Of a stretch of 64,000 bases of DNA, positions 19,231-27,958 are shown one piece after another. Position 1 is the first letter of the stretch. The number at the start of each line of letters is the position of its first letter. A model generated the notes under the pieces. It ran no database searches. It was not told where the DNA came from and was given only the letters and a program-made list of their open reading frames with translations. A program made the position numbers and the translations under genes. This stretch comes from Terrisporobacter sp. (GTDB taxonomy: Bacteria > Bacillota_A > Clostridia > Peptostreptococcales > Peptostreptococcaceae): the NCBI GenBank assembly GCA_029851945.1, contig JARKUZ010000067.1, positions 62,001-126,000 on the forward strand, read 5' to 3'.

Positions 19231-20259
19231 TTACTTAGCATCATCTAGATTATCTTTAGTTATACCTACATATGAAACACGAAGAGCCTTATTATCATCT
19301 AGTTTCCAATCAGTTCCTTCAACTGGATCTTTTCCATTAGCTAAATTTAAACTTAAATCTATAACAGCTTTTGCTTGGTTTTTAGCATCATTTAATACTG
19401 TACCTATAACTTTACCTTCTTCAATTAAAGTTACTATTTCTGGTATAGCATCAACACCTACAACAGGCATAAATTTGTCACCTTTGAAGTATCCTTCTTT
19501 TTCTAATGATGCAACTGCTCCAGAAGCCATACCATCATTGTTACATATAACGAATTCTATTTTATCACCAAATTTAGCTAACCATGCATCCATTTTTTCA
19601 GTAGCTTTAGCAGCATCCCACATTCCTGTATCTATTGCTAATTCTTCTGTTTCTATTCCTTTTTCATTTAAAGTTTTTACAGACCACTCAGTTCTTGCTT
19701 CTGCATCTGGATGACCTGGTTCACCTTTTATCATAACATATTGGATTTTTCCATCTCCATTTTTATCCCATTTTTCTTTATTAGCTTCCCATTGCTTAGC
19801 TATTACTTCACCTTGCATTACCCCTGATTCTTTTGAGTCAGTACCTACATAGTAAGCTTTATCATAGCTTGCTAGAGCATCAGCGTCTGGCTCTTTATTA
19901 AAGAATATTACTGGTAAATCAGCAGCTTCTGCTTTTTCTATAACTGATTCTGCAGCTTTTGGGTCAACTAAATTTATTGCTAAAACTTTTGCTCCCTTAG
20001 TAATCATAGTATCAATTTGATCCAATTGTTTTGCTTGGTCGTTTTGAGAATCATCAACTGTTAATTCAGCTACACCTTCGGCATTTGTTTTTAACTCTCT
20101 AGCAACTGATGATATAAAATTATCGTCAGCTTTATAAACAGTTGCACCTATTTTTGGTAACTCAGCAGAATCTCCTTTTCCTCCCCCTGAGCTACACCCT
20201 ACCATAGAAAATAACATCATAGTTGATAGACCTAGTGCTAAAATACCTTTTTTATTCAT
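19231..20259 (-). CDS. mglB: D-galactose/D-glucose-binding lipoprotein
   Basis: 342 aa. The lipoprotein signal ends in MVGC (Cys22), so the protein is tethered outside the membrane. The periplasmic-binding-protein type 1 fold shows the hinge landmarks and the calcium loop DKNGDGKIQ, which marks the galactose/glucose-binding (MglB) group in particular. It delivers sugar to MglC/MglA. The ribosome binding site is GGGGGGAG. Promoter and operator-like sequences are visible just upstream. Confidence 0.95.
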   Translation of the reverse strand: MNKKGILALGLSTMMLFSMVGCSSGGGKGDSAELPKIGATVYKADDNFISSVARELKTNAEGVAELTVDDSQNDQAKQLDQIDTMITKGAKVLAINLVDPKAAESVIEKAEAADLPVIFFNKEPDADALASYDKAYYVGTDSKESGVMQGEVIAKQWEANKEKWDKNGDGKIQYVMIKGEPGHPDAEARTEWSVKTLNEKGIETEELAIDTGMWDAAKATEKMDAWLAKFGDKIEFVICNNDGMASGAVASLEKEGYFKGDKFMPVVGVDAIPEIVTLIEEGKVIGTVLNDAKNQAKAVIDLSLNLANGKDPVEGTDWKLDDNKALRVSYVGITKDNLDDAK

Positions 20260-20297
20260 TATTAATCTCCCCCCAAAATTAAAAATTCTACGTTTTA

Positions 20298-20307
20298 AAA
20301 ACGTTTT
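20298..20307 (-). promoter_or_regulatory. Operator-like palindrome at the mglB start site
   Basis: AAAACGTTTT, a 10-bp perfect palindrome with a central CG, lies at the predicted transcription start, directly after the -10 box. LacI/CcpA-family operators have this form; the surrounding TTAAAAACGTTTTCC matches the cre consensus at 13 of 15 positions by my count. Confidence 0.55.
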
Positions 20308-20314
20308 CCATTTA

Positions 20315-20343
20315 ATTATAGAAGATTATTTGTGAAGATTCAA
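20315..20343 (-). promoter_or_regulatory. Sigma-A promoter of mglB
   Basis: Minus-strand TTGAAT (20338-20343), 17-bp spacer, TATAAT (20315-20320). Predicted start near 20308. Confidence 0.7.
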
Positions 20344-20353
20344 TAAACTGCTA

Positions 20354-20429
20354 TTTTTTCATATTTTTTTTTATTTTATGTGAAATTTAATTTTTTTACT
20401 ATTTTTTACCGTTTTTTTACTGTTTTTTT
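20354..20429 (-). promoter_or_regulatory. Helically phased T/A-tracts upstream of the mglB promoter
   Basis: T-tracts at 20354-20359, 20364-20372, 20391-20397, 20402-20407, 20412-20418 and 20423-20429. The last four have centres 10.5-11 bp apart, one DNA turn, which gives intrinsic bending. They start 11 bp upstream of the -35. Confidence 0.6.
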
Positions 20430-20448
20430 CTATAAATATATTGTTCAT

Positions 20449-20486
20449 AAAAAAAAGCATATTTCATAATTGAAGTATGCTTTTTT
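20449..20486 (-). terminator. Terminator of leuS
   Basis: Stem AAAAAAGCATA / TATGCTTTTTT extended by an inner TTCA/TGAA pairing with a 4-nt loop; T8 run on the minus strand. Confidence 0.85.
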
Positions 20487-20493
20487 ACTGAGA

Positions 20494-22914
20494 TTATTTT
20501 ACAACTATATTTATTAATTTTTTAGGAACAGCAATAACTTTTACTATATTTTTACCTTCTATTGCTACTTTAACTTTATCATTTTCTAAAGCTACTTTTT
20601 CCATATCCTCTTTTGATATATTAGTATCCATAGATATTTTAGCTCTTAATTTTCCATTAACTTGAACAATTACTTCAACTTCATCTTGAACTAAAGCTGC
20701 TTCATCATATTTAGGCCAACTTATATCAAATACACTACCTTCTTTACCTATCATAGTCCATAATTCTTCACCAACATGTGGAGTAAACGGTGCTAAGATA
20801 GTTACTATAGTTTCAATACCTTCTCTTATTATTCCTTCATTTCTAGTATCTAACTCTTTATATTTGTACATTTCGTTTATTAATTCCATTAATGCTGCTA
20901 TAGCAGTATTAAATCCGAATTTTTCACTTAAATCAGCAGTTACTTTTTTAAGCGTTGAATGTATAACTAATCTCATAGCCTTATCTTCTTTTGTTACAGC
21001 CTTTACTTCTGCATTAGATTTAGCTATTTTAGCTAATTCATCTACTAATCTATAAACTCTATTTATAAATCTGAAACATCCTTCAACACCTTGCTCAGAC
21101 CAGTCTAAATCTCTTTCTGGTGGAGCTGCGAATAATACAAATAATCTAGCCGTATCTGCACCATACTCGTCTATTATTTCAAGAGGTGATACGGTATTTC
21201 CTTTAGACTTACTCATTTTGCTACCATTCATTAAAACCATACCTTGAGTTAATAAGTTTTTAAATGGCTCATCAAAATCAACCATTCCCATTGATTTAAA
21301 CGCTTTAATAAAGAATCTAGCATAAAGTAAGTGCATTATAGCATGCTCTACCCCACCTATGTATTGATCAACTGGCATCCATTTATTTACCATTTCTGTA
21401 CTAAATGGTTCCTCAGTATTTTTAGGGTCTATGTATCTTAAGAAATACCAAGATGAATCTACAAAAGTATCCATAGTATCAACTTCTCTTCTTGCTTCTT
21501 TTCCACAGTGTGGACATGGAGTAGTTTTAAATGCTTGCGAAGTTGTAAGTGGAGAATCTCCTTTTCCTGTGAATTCTACATCTGTTGGTAATAATACTGG
21601 TAAGTCTTTTTTATCTACTGGTACTATTCCACAATCATCACAATAAACAACTGGTATTGGACATCCCCAATATCTTTGTCTAGATAATAACCAGTCTCTT
21701 AATCTGTAGTTAGTAGTCTTTTTACCTCTATTATCTTTAGCTAGTTTTTCAACTATTTTTTCAAATGCTTCAGAAGCATCCATACCATTAAATTCTTCTG
21801 AATTTATCATTTTATTATCTTCATCTATAACTGGTATTACTTCTAAATCATATTTCTTAGCAAAATCACCATCTCTATCATCATGAGCTGGAACTGCCAT
21901 TATTGCACCAGTACCATAATCAGCTAATACATAATTTGCTATCCAAACTGGTATTTTCTTACCATTTACTGGATTTATTACATATTTACCTATAAACATA
22001 CCTTCTTTTTCAACATCAGAAGAAGTTCTTTCTATTTCAGTTTTAGTATGCATTTTAGCTATAAAAGCATTTACATCTTCTTCATACTCACTTCCTGCAA
22101 CTAACTCTTGAACTAGTTCACTTTCTGGAGCTAAAACCATAAATGTAACACCGTAAGTAGTATCTGGTCTAGTAGTATAAACTGTTATAGATTTATCAGT
22201 TTCATCTACATCAAATACTAATTCAGCACCTTCTGATTTTCCTATCCAGTTTTTTTGCATTGTTTTAACTTTTTCTGGCCAACCATCTAATTTATCTAAA
22301 TCATTTAATAATTCTTCTGCAAAAGCAGTAGTTTTGAAATACCATTGTTCTAAGTCTTTCTTAACTACTACAGTATCACATCTTTCACATTGACCTTGTA
22401 CAACTTGCTCGTTAGCAAGAACAGTCTCACAAGATGGGCACCAGTTAACGAAAGATTTTTTCTTGTAAGCAAGTCCAGCTTCTAAGAATTTTAAGAATAT
22501 TTCTTGAGTAAATCTATAATATTCTGGTGTAGAAGTAGCTACTTCTCTTTCCCAATCATAACTTAATCCTAGTAACTTTAATTGACCTTTCATGTCTTCT
22601 ATATTTTCCATAGTCCATTTATGTGGATGTATTCCATGCTTTATAGCAGCATTTTCAGCTGGTAAACCAAATGAATCCCATCCCATCGGATGAAGTACAT
22701 TGTACCCTTCCATTTTCTTAAATCTAGCAACTACATCACCTATAGAGTAGTTTCTAACATGTCCCATATGTATTTTCCCAGATGGGTATGGGAACATTTC
22801 TAAAGTGTAGTAATTTGGCTTTGAAGTATCAGTTGTATCAGTTTTATATTGATTATCTTCAACCCATTTTTGTTGCCATTTTTTTTCAATTTTCTTGAAA
22901 TTATAAACGCTCAT
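20494..22914 (-). CDS. leuS: Leucyl-tRNA synthetase
   Basis: 806 aa, bacterial LeuS length. The class I signatures are present: HIGH-type [11 protein letters not shown] (about 43-53) and KMSKS in [11 protein letters not shown] (about 574-584); four zinc-type Cys pairs (CPSCE, CERCD) and the CP1 editing domain with TTYGVTF are intact. It charges tRNA-Leu. A complete T-box leader precedes it, so expression should rise when uncharged tRNA-Leu accumulates, and its promoter lies in the tail of rsfS. Confidence 0.98.
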   Translation of the reverse strand: MSVYNFKKIEKKWQQKWVEDNQYKTDTTDTSKPNYYTLEMFPYPSGKIHMGHVRNYSIGDVVARFKKMEGYNVLHPMGWDSFGLPAENAAIKHGIHPHKWTMENIEDMKGQLKLLGLSYDWEREVATSTPEYYRFTQEIFLKFLEAGLAYKKKSFVNWCPSCETVLANEQVVQGQCERCDTVVVKKDLEQWYFKTTAFAEELLNDLDKLDGWPEKVKTMQKNWIGKSEGAELVFDVDETDKSITVYTTRPDTTYGVTFMVLAPESELVQELVAGSEYEEDVNAFIAKMHTKTEIERTSSDVEKEGMFIGKYVINPVNGKKIPVWIANYVLADYGTGAIMAVPAHDDRDGDFAKKYDLEVIPVIDEDNKMINSEEFNGMDASEAFEKIVEKLAKDNRGKKTTNYRLRDWLLSRQRYWGCPIPVVYCDDCGIVPVDKKDLPVLLPTDVEFTGKGDSPLTTSQAFKTTPCPHCGKEARREVDTMDTFVDSSWYFLRYIDPKNTEEPFSTEMVNKWMPVDQYIGGVEHAIMHLLYARFFIKAFKSMGMVDFDEPFKNLLTQGMVLMNGSKMSKSKGNTVSPLEIIDEYGADTARLFVLFAAPPERDLDWSEQGVEGCFRFINRVYRLVDELAKIAKSNAEVKAVTKEDKAMRLVIHSTLKKVTADLSEKFGFNTAIAALMELINEMYKYKELDTRNEGIIREGIETIVTILAPFTPHVGEELWTMIGKEGSVFDISWPKYDEAALVQDEVEVIVQVNGKLRAKISMDTNISKEDMEKVALENDKVKVAIEGKNIVKVIAVPKKLINIVVK

Positions 22915-23003
22915 TATTTGCCTCCTCTGTTAATTTATTGAAATAATTACCATAGATAATAGTTTATCCAATTTAACAAATTTTACTTTGTTTTATAAAT
23001 ATT

Positions 23004-23043
23004 AAAAAATCCCCGTCCTAAACTTTACGTTTAGGGACGAGGA
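23004..23043 (-). terminator. T-box terminator of leuS leader
   Basis: Minus-strand stem CCTCGTCCCTAAAC / GTTTAGGACGGGG (one bulge) followed by T6. It is the terminator alternative to the antiterminator formed with the T-box sequence at 23051-23065. Confidence 0.85.
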
Positions 23044-23237
23044 TATATTTTCGCGGTACCACCCTAATTAGTTTACAAAAGTAAACTCTCTTAGATAGTC
23101 TTTATGCCAACTACGGCCAAATAATATGATGTTAGCAAGTTCAAAAATAGCTTATATTAGTTTTCAGCACCCACTAACTCTCTGTAATAAGCAAAATTTT
23201 CTACTACTCTAACTTATTTGAATTTATTCTTTATTTT
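23004..23237 (-). ncRNA. T-box riboswitch (leucine) controlling leuS
   Basis: On the minus strand the conserved T-box AGGGTGGTACCGCGA lies at 23051-23065. Its variable base is T, matching the A73 discriminator of tRNA-Leu. Upstream the AGAGAG...GGGTGCTGAAAA stem I elements are recognisable, and a CTT (Leu) triplet in GAACTTGC (23137-23139) is the best specifier codon. The terminator stem follows. The RNA should read uncharged tRNA-Leu and allow leuS transcription. Boundaries are approximate. Confidence 0.9.
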
Positions 23238-23243
23238 TATATA

Positions 23244-23272
23244 ATATTAGCACTTTTATGCTAAAGTGTCAA
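23244..23272 (-). promoter_or_regulatory. Promoter of the leuS T-box transcript
   Basis: Minus-strand TTGACA (23267-23272), 17-bp spacer, TAATAT (23244-23249). The -35 and part of the spacer lie inside the last codons of rsfS; predicted start near 23237. Confidence 0.65.
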
Positions 23273-23606
23273 CATCAACATATGGAGCATCTTTCCATAA
23301 TTTTTCTAAGTTATAGAATCCTCTATTTTCTTCGTCAAATACGTGAACCATAACATCGCCATAATCAAGTAACACCCATGTTTGACTTTCATATCCTTCT
23401 TTCGATCTTGGCTCTATTCCGTACTTTGTTAATTCATCTTGTACATTGTCAGCTATTGCTTTTACTTGTCTAGTTGATCCAGCTGTAGCTATTACAAAGT
23501 AATCACAAAGACTTGATACTTTTCCTATGTTTATTATTGATATATCTTGTCCTAATTTATCATCAATTGCATCGTATACAATTTTTGTCATTTGTTCAAC
23601 AGTCAT
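23256..23606 (-). CDS. rsfS: Ribosomal silencing factor RsfS
   Basis: 116 aa, typical Iojap/RsfS length. Landmarks: CDYFVIATAGSTRQVKAIAD, the WVLLDYGDVMVHVFDEENRGFYNLEKLW block. It binds L14 on the 50S subunit and blocks subunit joining under poor nutrition. AAGGAG before the ATG. It follows nadD-yqeK, the usual partners, with 94 bp to yqeK. Confidence 0.96.
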   Translation of the reverse strand: MTVEQMTKIVYDAIDDKLGQDISIINIGKVSSLCDYFVIATAGSTRQVKAIADNVQDELTKYGIEPRSKEGYESQTWVLLDYGDVMVHVFDEENRGFYNLEKLWKDAPYVDVDTLA

Positions 23607-23700
23607 TTTCTGTCTCCTTTCGTTTTTAAAAGTACTTTAGATATTATAACATAAATATTCAATTATATATACAAATAAAATTCACTACCCTTTATCTATA

Positions 23701-24285
23701 TTAGAGTATTTCCCTTAATATATAATTTCTAGCACTTACAGTTCTTGGATGTATTAATTGATTGTTGTCCATAACAAATTTGATAGTATTATTAAAAGAT
23801 AATAATAAAGCCTCATCTAAACTTCCATTGTAAGCTAATTCCCTTAATTTATCTACAAGAGGAAACTTTCTTCCTTCTTCTATCAAGTCTGCCATATATA
23901 TAATTTTTTCCAGAATACTCATATTCTCTCTACCTGTTGTATGATATCTTACAGCATTTATAATATCTTCATCCTTAATATTAAATGTCTCCTGTATAAC
24001 ATATGAACCTATAACACTATGTGATAGAGATATGTTATTTTCCTCTAAAGAATCTAATTCTATATTAAATTTCTTAATACTATCTTCAACTTGATCATCA
24101 TTAAAATATTTTGCACAGTCATGAATCAAACCTGCTAATTTGGCTTTTTCCATATCATAACCGTATATTTCACTTAATTTCACAGCACACTGTGATACAT
24201 TCATAGAATGCTTTAATCTTCTTTCAGGAAGCATTTCTTTTAATTTATATTCTATATCTTTATAATTCAATTTATTCAACTCCAT
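23701..24285 (-). CDS. yqeK: Bis(5'-nucleosyl)-tetraphosphatase (symmetrical) YqeK
   Basis: 194 aa HD-domain protein. HD motif HDCAKYF with upstream RRLKHSMNV (first His) and a late YHTTGRENM / ADLIEEGRKFP; these are the metal-binding HD ligands of YqeK, which hydrolyses diadenosine tetraphosphate. I start at ATG 24285, with AAAAAGG upstream; an in-frame ATG at 24306 lacks a ribosome binding site. Its first codons overlap the end of nadD (14 bp), so translation is coupled. Confidence 0.93.
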   Translation of the reverse strand: MELNKLNYKDIEYKLKEMLPERRLKHSMNVSQCAVKLSEIYGYDMEKAKLAGLIHDCAKYFNDDQVEDSIKKFNIELDSLEENNISLSHSVIGSYVIQETFNIKDEDIINAVRYHTTGRENMSILEKIIYMADLIEEGRKFPLVDKLRELAYNGSLDEALLLSFNNTIKFVMDNNQLIHPRTVSARNYILREIL

Positions 24286-24961
24286 AATTATATAAACCTT
24301 TTTCATTTATGTATGTTTCCACATTTTCTGGTATTAAATATCTAACTGATTTTCCTTGGTTTAATTGATCTCTTATATATGTAGATGATATATCCAAAGA
24401 TGGTACATACACATTTATTATCTTAGCACTGTATTTTTTTTCAAGCTTTTCAATATAATCCTGAGCTCTTAGTAAGCTTATACCAGGTCTTGTTGCTGCT
24501 ATAAATGTAGCTAATTTAAAATTTTCCGCAACATCTTTCCAAGCTTCTATATCACATATGGCGTCCGCACCTGTTATGAAAAACAATTCACATGTAGGAT
24601 ACATTTTCTTTAACTCTCTTAATGTATCTACAGTATAAGTCTTACCATTTTTCTCAATTTCCATATCAGAAACTACAAAATTTTCATTTTTTACTGTAGC
24701 TAATAATACCATGTTATAACGATCTCTTTTATCTGTTATATTCCAAAATTTATGAGGAGGATTACCAGATGGTATGAAAATAACCTTATCTAAATTATAT
24801 TTACATCTAATAAACTCTGCTGTTGCCAAATGAGCATAATGTATAGGGTCAAAAGTCCCTCCTAAAATCCCTATTTTTAGGTTGTTAGCATTATTCATAA
24901 AATCAGCTAGCTTTTCATTATTTTTCAATATAGACTTAATTACTATATCGTTAATCCTCAT
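24272..24961 (-). CDS. nadD: Nicotinate-nucleotide adenylyltransferase
   Basis: 229 aa. Nucleotidyltransferase motif GGTFDPIHYAHL and the late ISSTYIRDQL motif are intact. It makes nicotinate adenine dinucleotide for NAD synthesis. The ATG at 24961 is supported by AAGGAG 7 nt upstream, which leaves an N-terminal extension of about 27 residues before the usual KIGILGGTF start. It is followed by yqeK and rsfS as in other Firmicutes, but obg and yhbY, its usual upstream neighbours, are 4.3 kb away. Confidence 0.96.
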   Translation of the reverse strand: MRINDIVIKSILKNNEKLADFMNNANNLKIGILGGTFDPIHYAHLATAEFIRCKYNLDKVIFIPSGNPPHKFWNITDKRDRYNMVLLATVKNENFVVSDMEIEKNGKTYTVDTLRELKKMYPTCELFFITGADAICDIEAWKDVAENFKLATFIAATRPGISLLRAQDYIEKLEKKYSAKIINVYVPSLDISSTYIRDQLNQGKSVRYLIPENVETYINEKGLYNYGVE

Positions 24962-25187
24962 TTTTATTCTCCTTTTATACCCTTTTATAATAACGATTGA
25001 ATCTTTATAAGTTAAAATTCCTCATTTTAGTATATAATCATAAATATATATTTTTATTAAATTATTTAGTTTTATTCATACTAATCCAGAAAAATTATTC
25101 ACTATATTAATATATATAATAATTTTCCATATATAACAAGTTATTTTTAACAATTATTTTACTAATTTAACATAAAGGAGACTTAAA

Positions 25188-25826
25188 ATGCCTATAATAA
25201 CAAAAATTGAATCACAAAAGAAAAGTGAAGATAGGGTGAATATATATGTAGATGAAAAGTTTTTTATGGCTATTTATAAAGAGCTTGTATTCACATTTAA
25301 TTTAAAAAAAGGAGATATCATAGAAGAAGATAACCTTAGAGAAATATTAAAAGATGAGATGTTTTTAAAAGGAAAAAACAAAGCATTAAATATTTTATCT
25401 AAAGCTAGCCAGTCTGAGAAAAAAATGAGAGAAAAACTAAAAGATGATTTTGAGGAAGATACTATAGATGATATAGTAGATTTCTTAAAAAAATACAATT
25501 TTATAAATGATAATGAGTTAGCCTCAAAAATCGTAACTACTAATGTTAATTTAAATAAATACGGAAAAAATAAAATAAAACAAAATCTTTATAATAAAGG
25601 TCTAGAAAAATCGTCTATTGATGGAGCCATATCAGAAATAGATCAGGATGTCGAATTTGAAAATGCTTTATACCTTGCCGAGAAAAGATATGAAAGGGTA
25701 AAAAAAGAAGATCCTAAAAAAGCTTATGCAAAAGTTGCTAACCACCTTGCTTATAAAGGCTTTAGTTATGATATAATAAAAAGCGTACTAAATAAAATAT
25801 TCAAAAGTGACTATAATGACTATTAA
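25188..25826 (+). CDS. recX: Regulatory protein RecX
   Basis: 212 aa. Helical three-repeat RecX protein: ALNILSKASQSEKKMREKL, FLKKYNFINDNELA and the YGKNKIKQNLYNKGL repeat are typical. It binds RecA filaments and limits recombination. AAGGAG ribosome binding site. recX is the first gene of a plus-strand block; a 25-codon gene follows 28 bp later. Confidence 0.9.
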   Translation: MPIITKIESQKKSEDRVNIYVDEKFFMAIYKELVFTFNLKKGDIIEEDNLREILKDEMFLKGKNKALNILSKASQSEKKMREKLKDDFEEDTIDDIVDFLKKYNFINDNELASKIVTTNVNLNKYGKNKIKQNLYNKGLEKSSIDGAISEIDQDVEFENALYLAEKRYERVKKEDPKKAYAKVANHLAYKGFSYDIIKSVLNKIFKSDYNDY

Positions 25827-25854
25827 TATATATTTTTACTGATTAGGAGGTTCT

Positions 25855-25932
25855 ATGAAAACAGTCATCGCAATACTTTGTGTATTATTATCAATATATA
25901 ACATAAAACAATTATATAAGGAAGATAAATAG
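25855..25932 (+). CDS. 25-aa predicted small membrane protein
   Basis: A short frame with a textbook AGGAGG 6 nt before its ATG. Product: MKTVIAILCVLLSIYNIKQL then YKEDK. One hydrophobic helix (residues 3-15) with a charged, short C-terminal tail, so it looks like a single-pass small membrane protein. It lies 28 bp after recX and 5 bp before an intrinsic terminator, so it is the last gene of a recX transcript. I do not recognise it. Confidence 0.6.
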   Translation: MKTVIAILCVLLSIYNIKQLYKEDK

Positions 25933-25937
25933 TTTAT

Positions 25938-25965
25938 AAGAGGTTATTTAATTAATCTCTTTTTT
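25938..25965 (+). terminator. Terminator of recX and the small ORF
   Basis: 9-bp stem with one G-U pair (25938-25946 / 25953-25961) and a T6 run on the plus strand. Confidence 0.8.
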
Positions 25966-26060
25966 CAATTGCTCATAAATGATGTTATTATTAATGAGAC
26001 TTTAGTAAAAACTATTATATAATTAATAATAAAAATAGATGTATATTTAAGGAGATTAAT

Positions 26061-26978
26061 ATGATAGATTTAGTTTTATTAGGATGTGGAGGAAATGTTC
26101 CTATGCCAAACAGAAACCTTTCTTCTATATTTATAAATTATAGAGGTCATAAAATTTTAATAGACTGCGGTGAAGGTACACAAGTTTCTATGAGGATGAA
26201 AAATTGTGGATTTAAAGATATAGATTTAATATTAATTACACATCTTCATGGTGATCATATAATCGGTTTAATTGGACTTTTATCAACTATTGGTAATAGT
26301 GGCAAAAGTGATAATTTAACTATCGTTGGGCCTAGAGGAATTACAGAAGCTATAAATGCCATAAGAGTTTTAGTTGAATACTTACCTTATAAAATTAATA
26401 TCATAGAAGATCCTAAAGAGACTTTTTCTATTGAAAATGATATTCTAAAAGATTTGGAGATTTCTACTCTTGAATTAGAGCATTCTACTGAATGTTTAGG
26501 ATATAGTCTTTATTTTAATAGAACTCCAAAATTTAATGTACAAAAAGCCCTGAAAAATAATGTTCCAAAAGAATTATGGAATAGATTACAAAACAATAAT
26601 GAAATTTTCTATAATAATAGAACTTATACATCTGATATGGTTTTAGGGGATGATAGAAAGGGAATTAAAATCAGCTTTGTAACAGATACCAGACCTTTAT
26701 TTACTATCCCTGACTTTATAAAAGATAGTGACTTATTCGTCTGTGAAGCTATGTATGGAAATGATATGGATATATCTAAAGCTGTGAAAAATAAACATAT
26801 GACTTTTACAGAGGCTGCTAATTTAGCAAGACTTGGAGAAGTTAAAAAGTTACTTCTAACTCATTTTAGTCCCTCTCTTGAAAATCCTCATGAGTACTTA
26901 GGAAATGCTACGAGAATTTTTGAGAATACTATTATTGGTGAGGATAGATTATCTTTGTCTTTAAATTATGAAGATTAA
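26061..26978 (+). CDS. rnz: Ribonuclease Z
   Basis: 305 aa. Metallo-beta-lactamase fold of the tRNase Z type: the phosphodiesterase motif THLHGDH, GEGTQ near the start, and a late LTHFSP with the exosite region in the middle. It removes the 3' trailer from tRNA precursors. AAGGAG ribosome binding site. Single gene, ended by a bidirectional terminator. Confidence 0.95.
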   Translation: MIDLVLLGCGGNVPMPNRNLSSIFINYRGHKILIDCGEGTQVSMRMKNCGFKDIDLILITHLHGDHIIGLIGLLSTIGNSGKSDNLTIVGPRGITEAINAIRVLVEYLPYKINIIEDPKETFSIENDILKDLEISTLELEHSTECLGYSLYFNRTPKFNVQKALKNNVPKELWNRLQNNNEIFYNNRTYTSDMVLGDDRKGIKISFVTDTRPLFTIPDFIKDSDLFVCEAMYGNDMDISKAVKNKHMTFTEAANLARLGEVKKLLLTHFSPSLENPHEYLGNATRIFENTIIGEDRLSLSLNYED

Positions 26979-26982
26979 CAAT

Positions 26983-27025
26983 AAAAAAAGTAGTATCAAA
27001 ATAATTAATATTTTATACTACTTTT
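26983..27025. terminator. Bidirectional terminator between rnz and the HTH gene
   Basis: Stem AAAAGTAGTAT / ATACTACTTTT (26986-26996 / 27015-27025). T7 on the minus strand, T4 on the plus strand. Confidence 0.8.
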
Positions 27026-27044
27026 ACATCTTCACAAAATATAT

Positions 27045-27275
27045 TTAGTCAATATTATGTTTCTCTTCTTCATCGTCAATATATTCTAATATATCTCCCG
27101 GCTGACATTCTAGCACTTTACAGATTTCATTTAAAGTTGAAAATCTGACAGCCTTAGCCCTATTATTTTTTAATATTGATAGGTTAGCATTAGTAATATC
27201 TATTTTTTCAGCCAGGTCTTTAAGAGATATTTTTCTTTTTGCCATCATAACATCTAAATTAACTATTATTGTCAT
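27045..27275 (-). CDS. Cro/C1-type helix-turn-helix regulator (YozG-like)
   Basis: 76 aa, nearly all one HTH_XRE domain: KISLKDLAEKIDITNANLSILKN is the helix-turn-helix region and the C-terminus is acidic. This is the YozG group, which is almost always paired with a DUF2975 membrane protein; that pair is present here, 9 bp apart, in one operon. The regulator may sense through the membrane partner; target genes are unknown. Confidence 0.9.
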   Translation of the reverse strand: MTIIVNLDVMMAKRKISLKDLAEKIDITNANLSILKNNRAKAVRFSTLNEICKVLECQPGDILEYIDDEEEKHNID

Positions 27276-27284
27276 AAGTCACCT

Positions 27285-27767
27285 CTATATAGTAAGATCG
27301 TTATCATTTTTTATTTTTATTGCCTGATTAAAAGCATCTGCTATTACAAAGCATAATAAACCTGCTATAAAATATATAGTCATACCTGGTGTTATAAAAA
27401 TCCCTGGAGCCACATCTATAAATCTTATCCCCGTTACTCCATTAAATAACATAGAAACATAGTCCATTATTAAGTTTAAAAATAATAAATATCCTATCTG
27501 TCTAAATCTTTTTACATTTGCATCTATAAATATATTTATCTTTGAGCTACTTACTATTTCTAATAACAAAATAATCATTATAAAATAAATAACTCCTAAA
27601 ACGAACATCCCTACTCCCGAAACTATATTTGTAATATTACCAATGTTGTTAACGATATATGGAACTCCCATAATAACAGCTATTAAAAGAATTAAACCTA
27701 ATAGAAAAAATAGAATAATTAATGAAGTACTAAGTATATTTTTTATCTTCATTGAATTCTTTAACAT
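27285..27767 (-). CDS. DUF2975 membrane protein
   Basis: 160 aa with four hydrophobic helices (about 10-36, 45-70, 87-110, 125-148). It matches the DUF2975 family, known by its constant pairing with a small XRE regulator. AGGGG lies 8 nt before the ATG. The 9-bp gap to the HTH gene indicates co-expression. No function is known for the family. Confidence 0.85.
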   Translation of the reverse strand: MLKNSMKIKNILSTSLIILFFLLGLILLIAVIMGVPYIVNNIGNITNIVSGVGMFVLGVIYFIMIILLLEIVSSSKINIFIDANVKRFRQIGYLLFLNLIMDYVSMLFNGVTGIRFIDVAPGIFITPGMTIYFIAGLLCFVIADAFNQAIKIKNDNDLTI

Positions 27768-27901
27768 TTATTACACCCCTTTTTATTTTATAATATTATA
27801 TTATCAGGTTTCATATCGTTTTTCAATAATTTTATATTGCATTTTAATGTATTTTTATTGAATAATATTAATTCATTAAAATACATTATAAAATAATTTA
27901 A

Positions 27902-27941
27902 AAAAATAAGGAAAGGCTATATTAAGCCTTTCCTTATTTTT
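27902..27941 (-). terminator. Terminator of potD
   Basis: Perfect 17-bp stem (27902-27918 / 27925-27941) with a 6-nt loop and T7 on the minus strand. Confidence 0.9.
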
Positions 27942-27958
27942 AAAATTAATTTTTTTAT

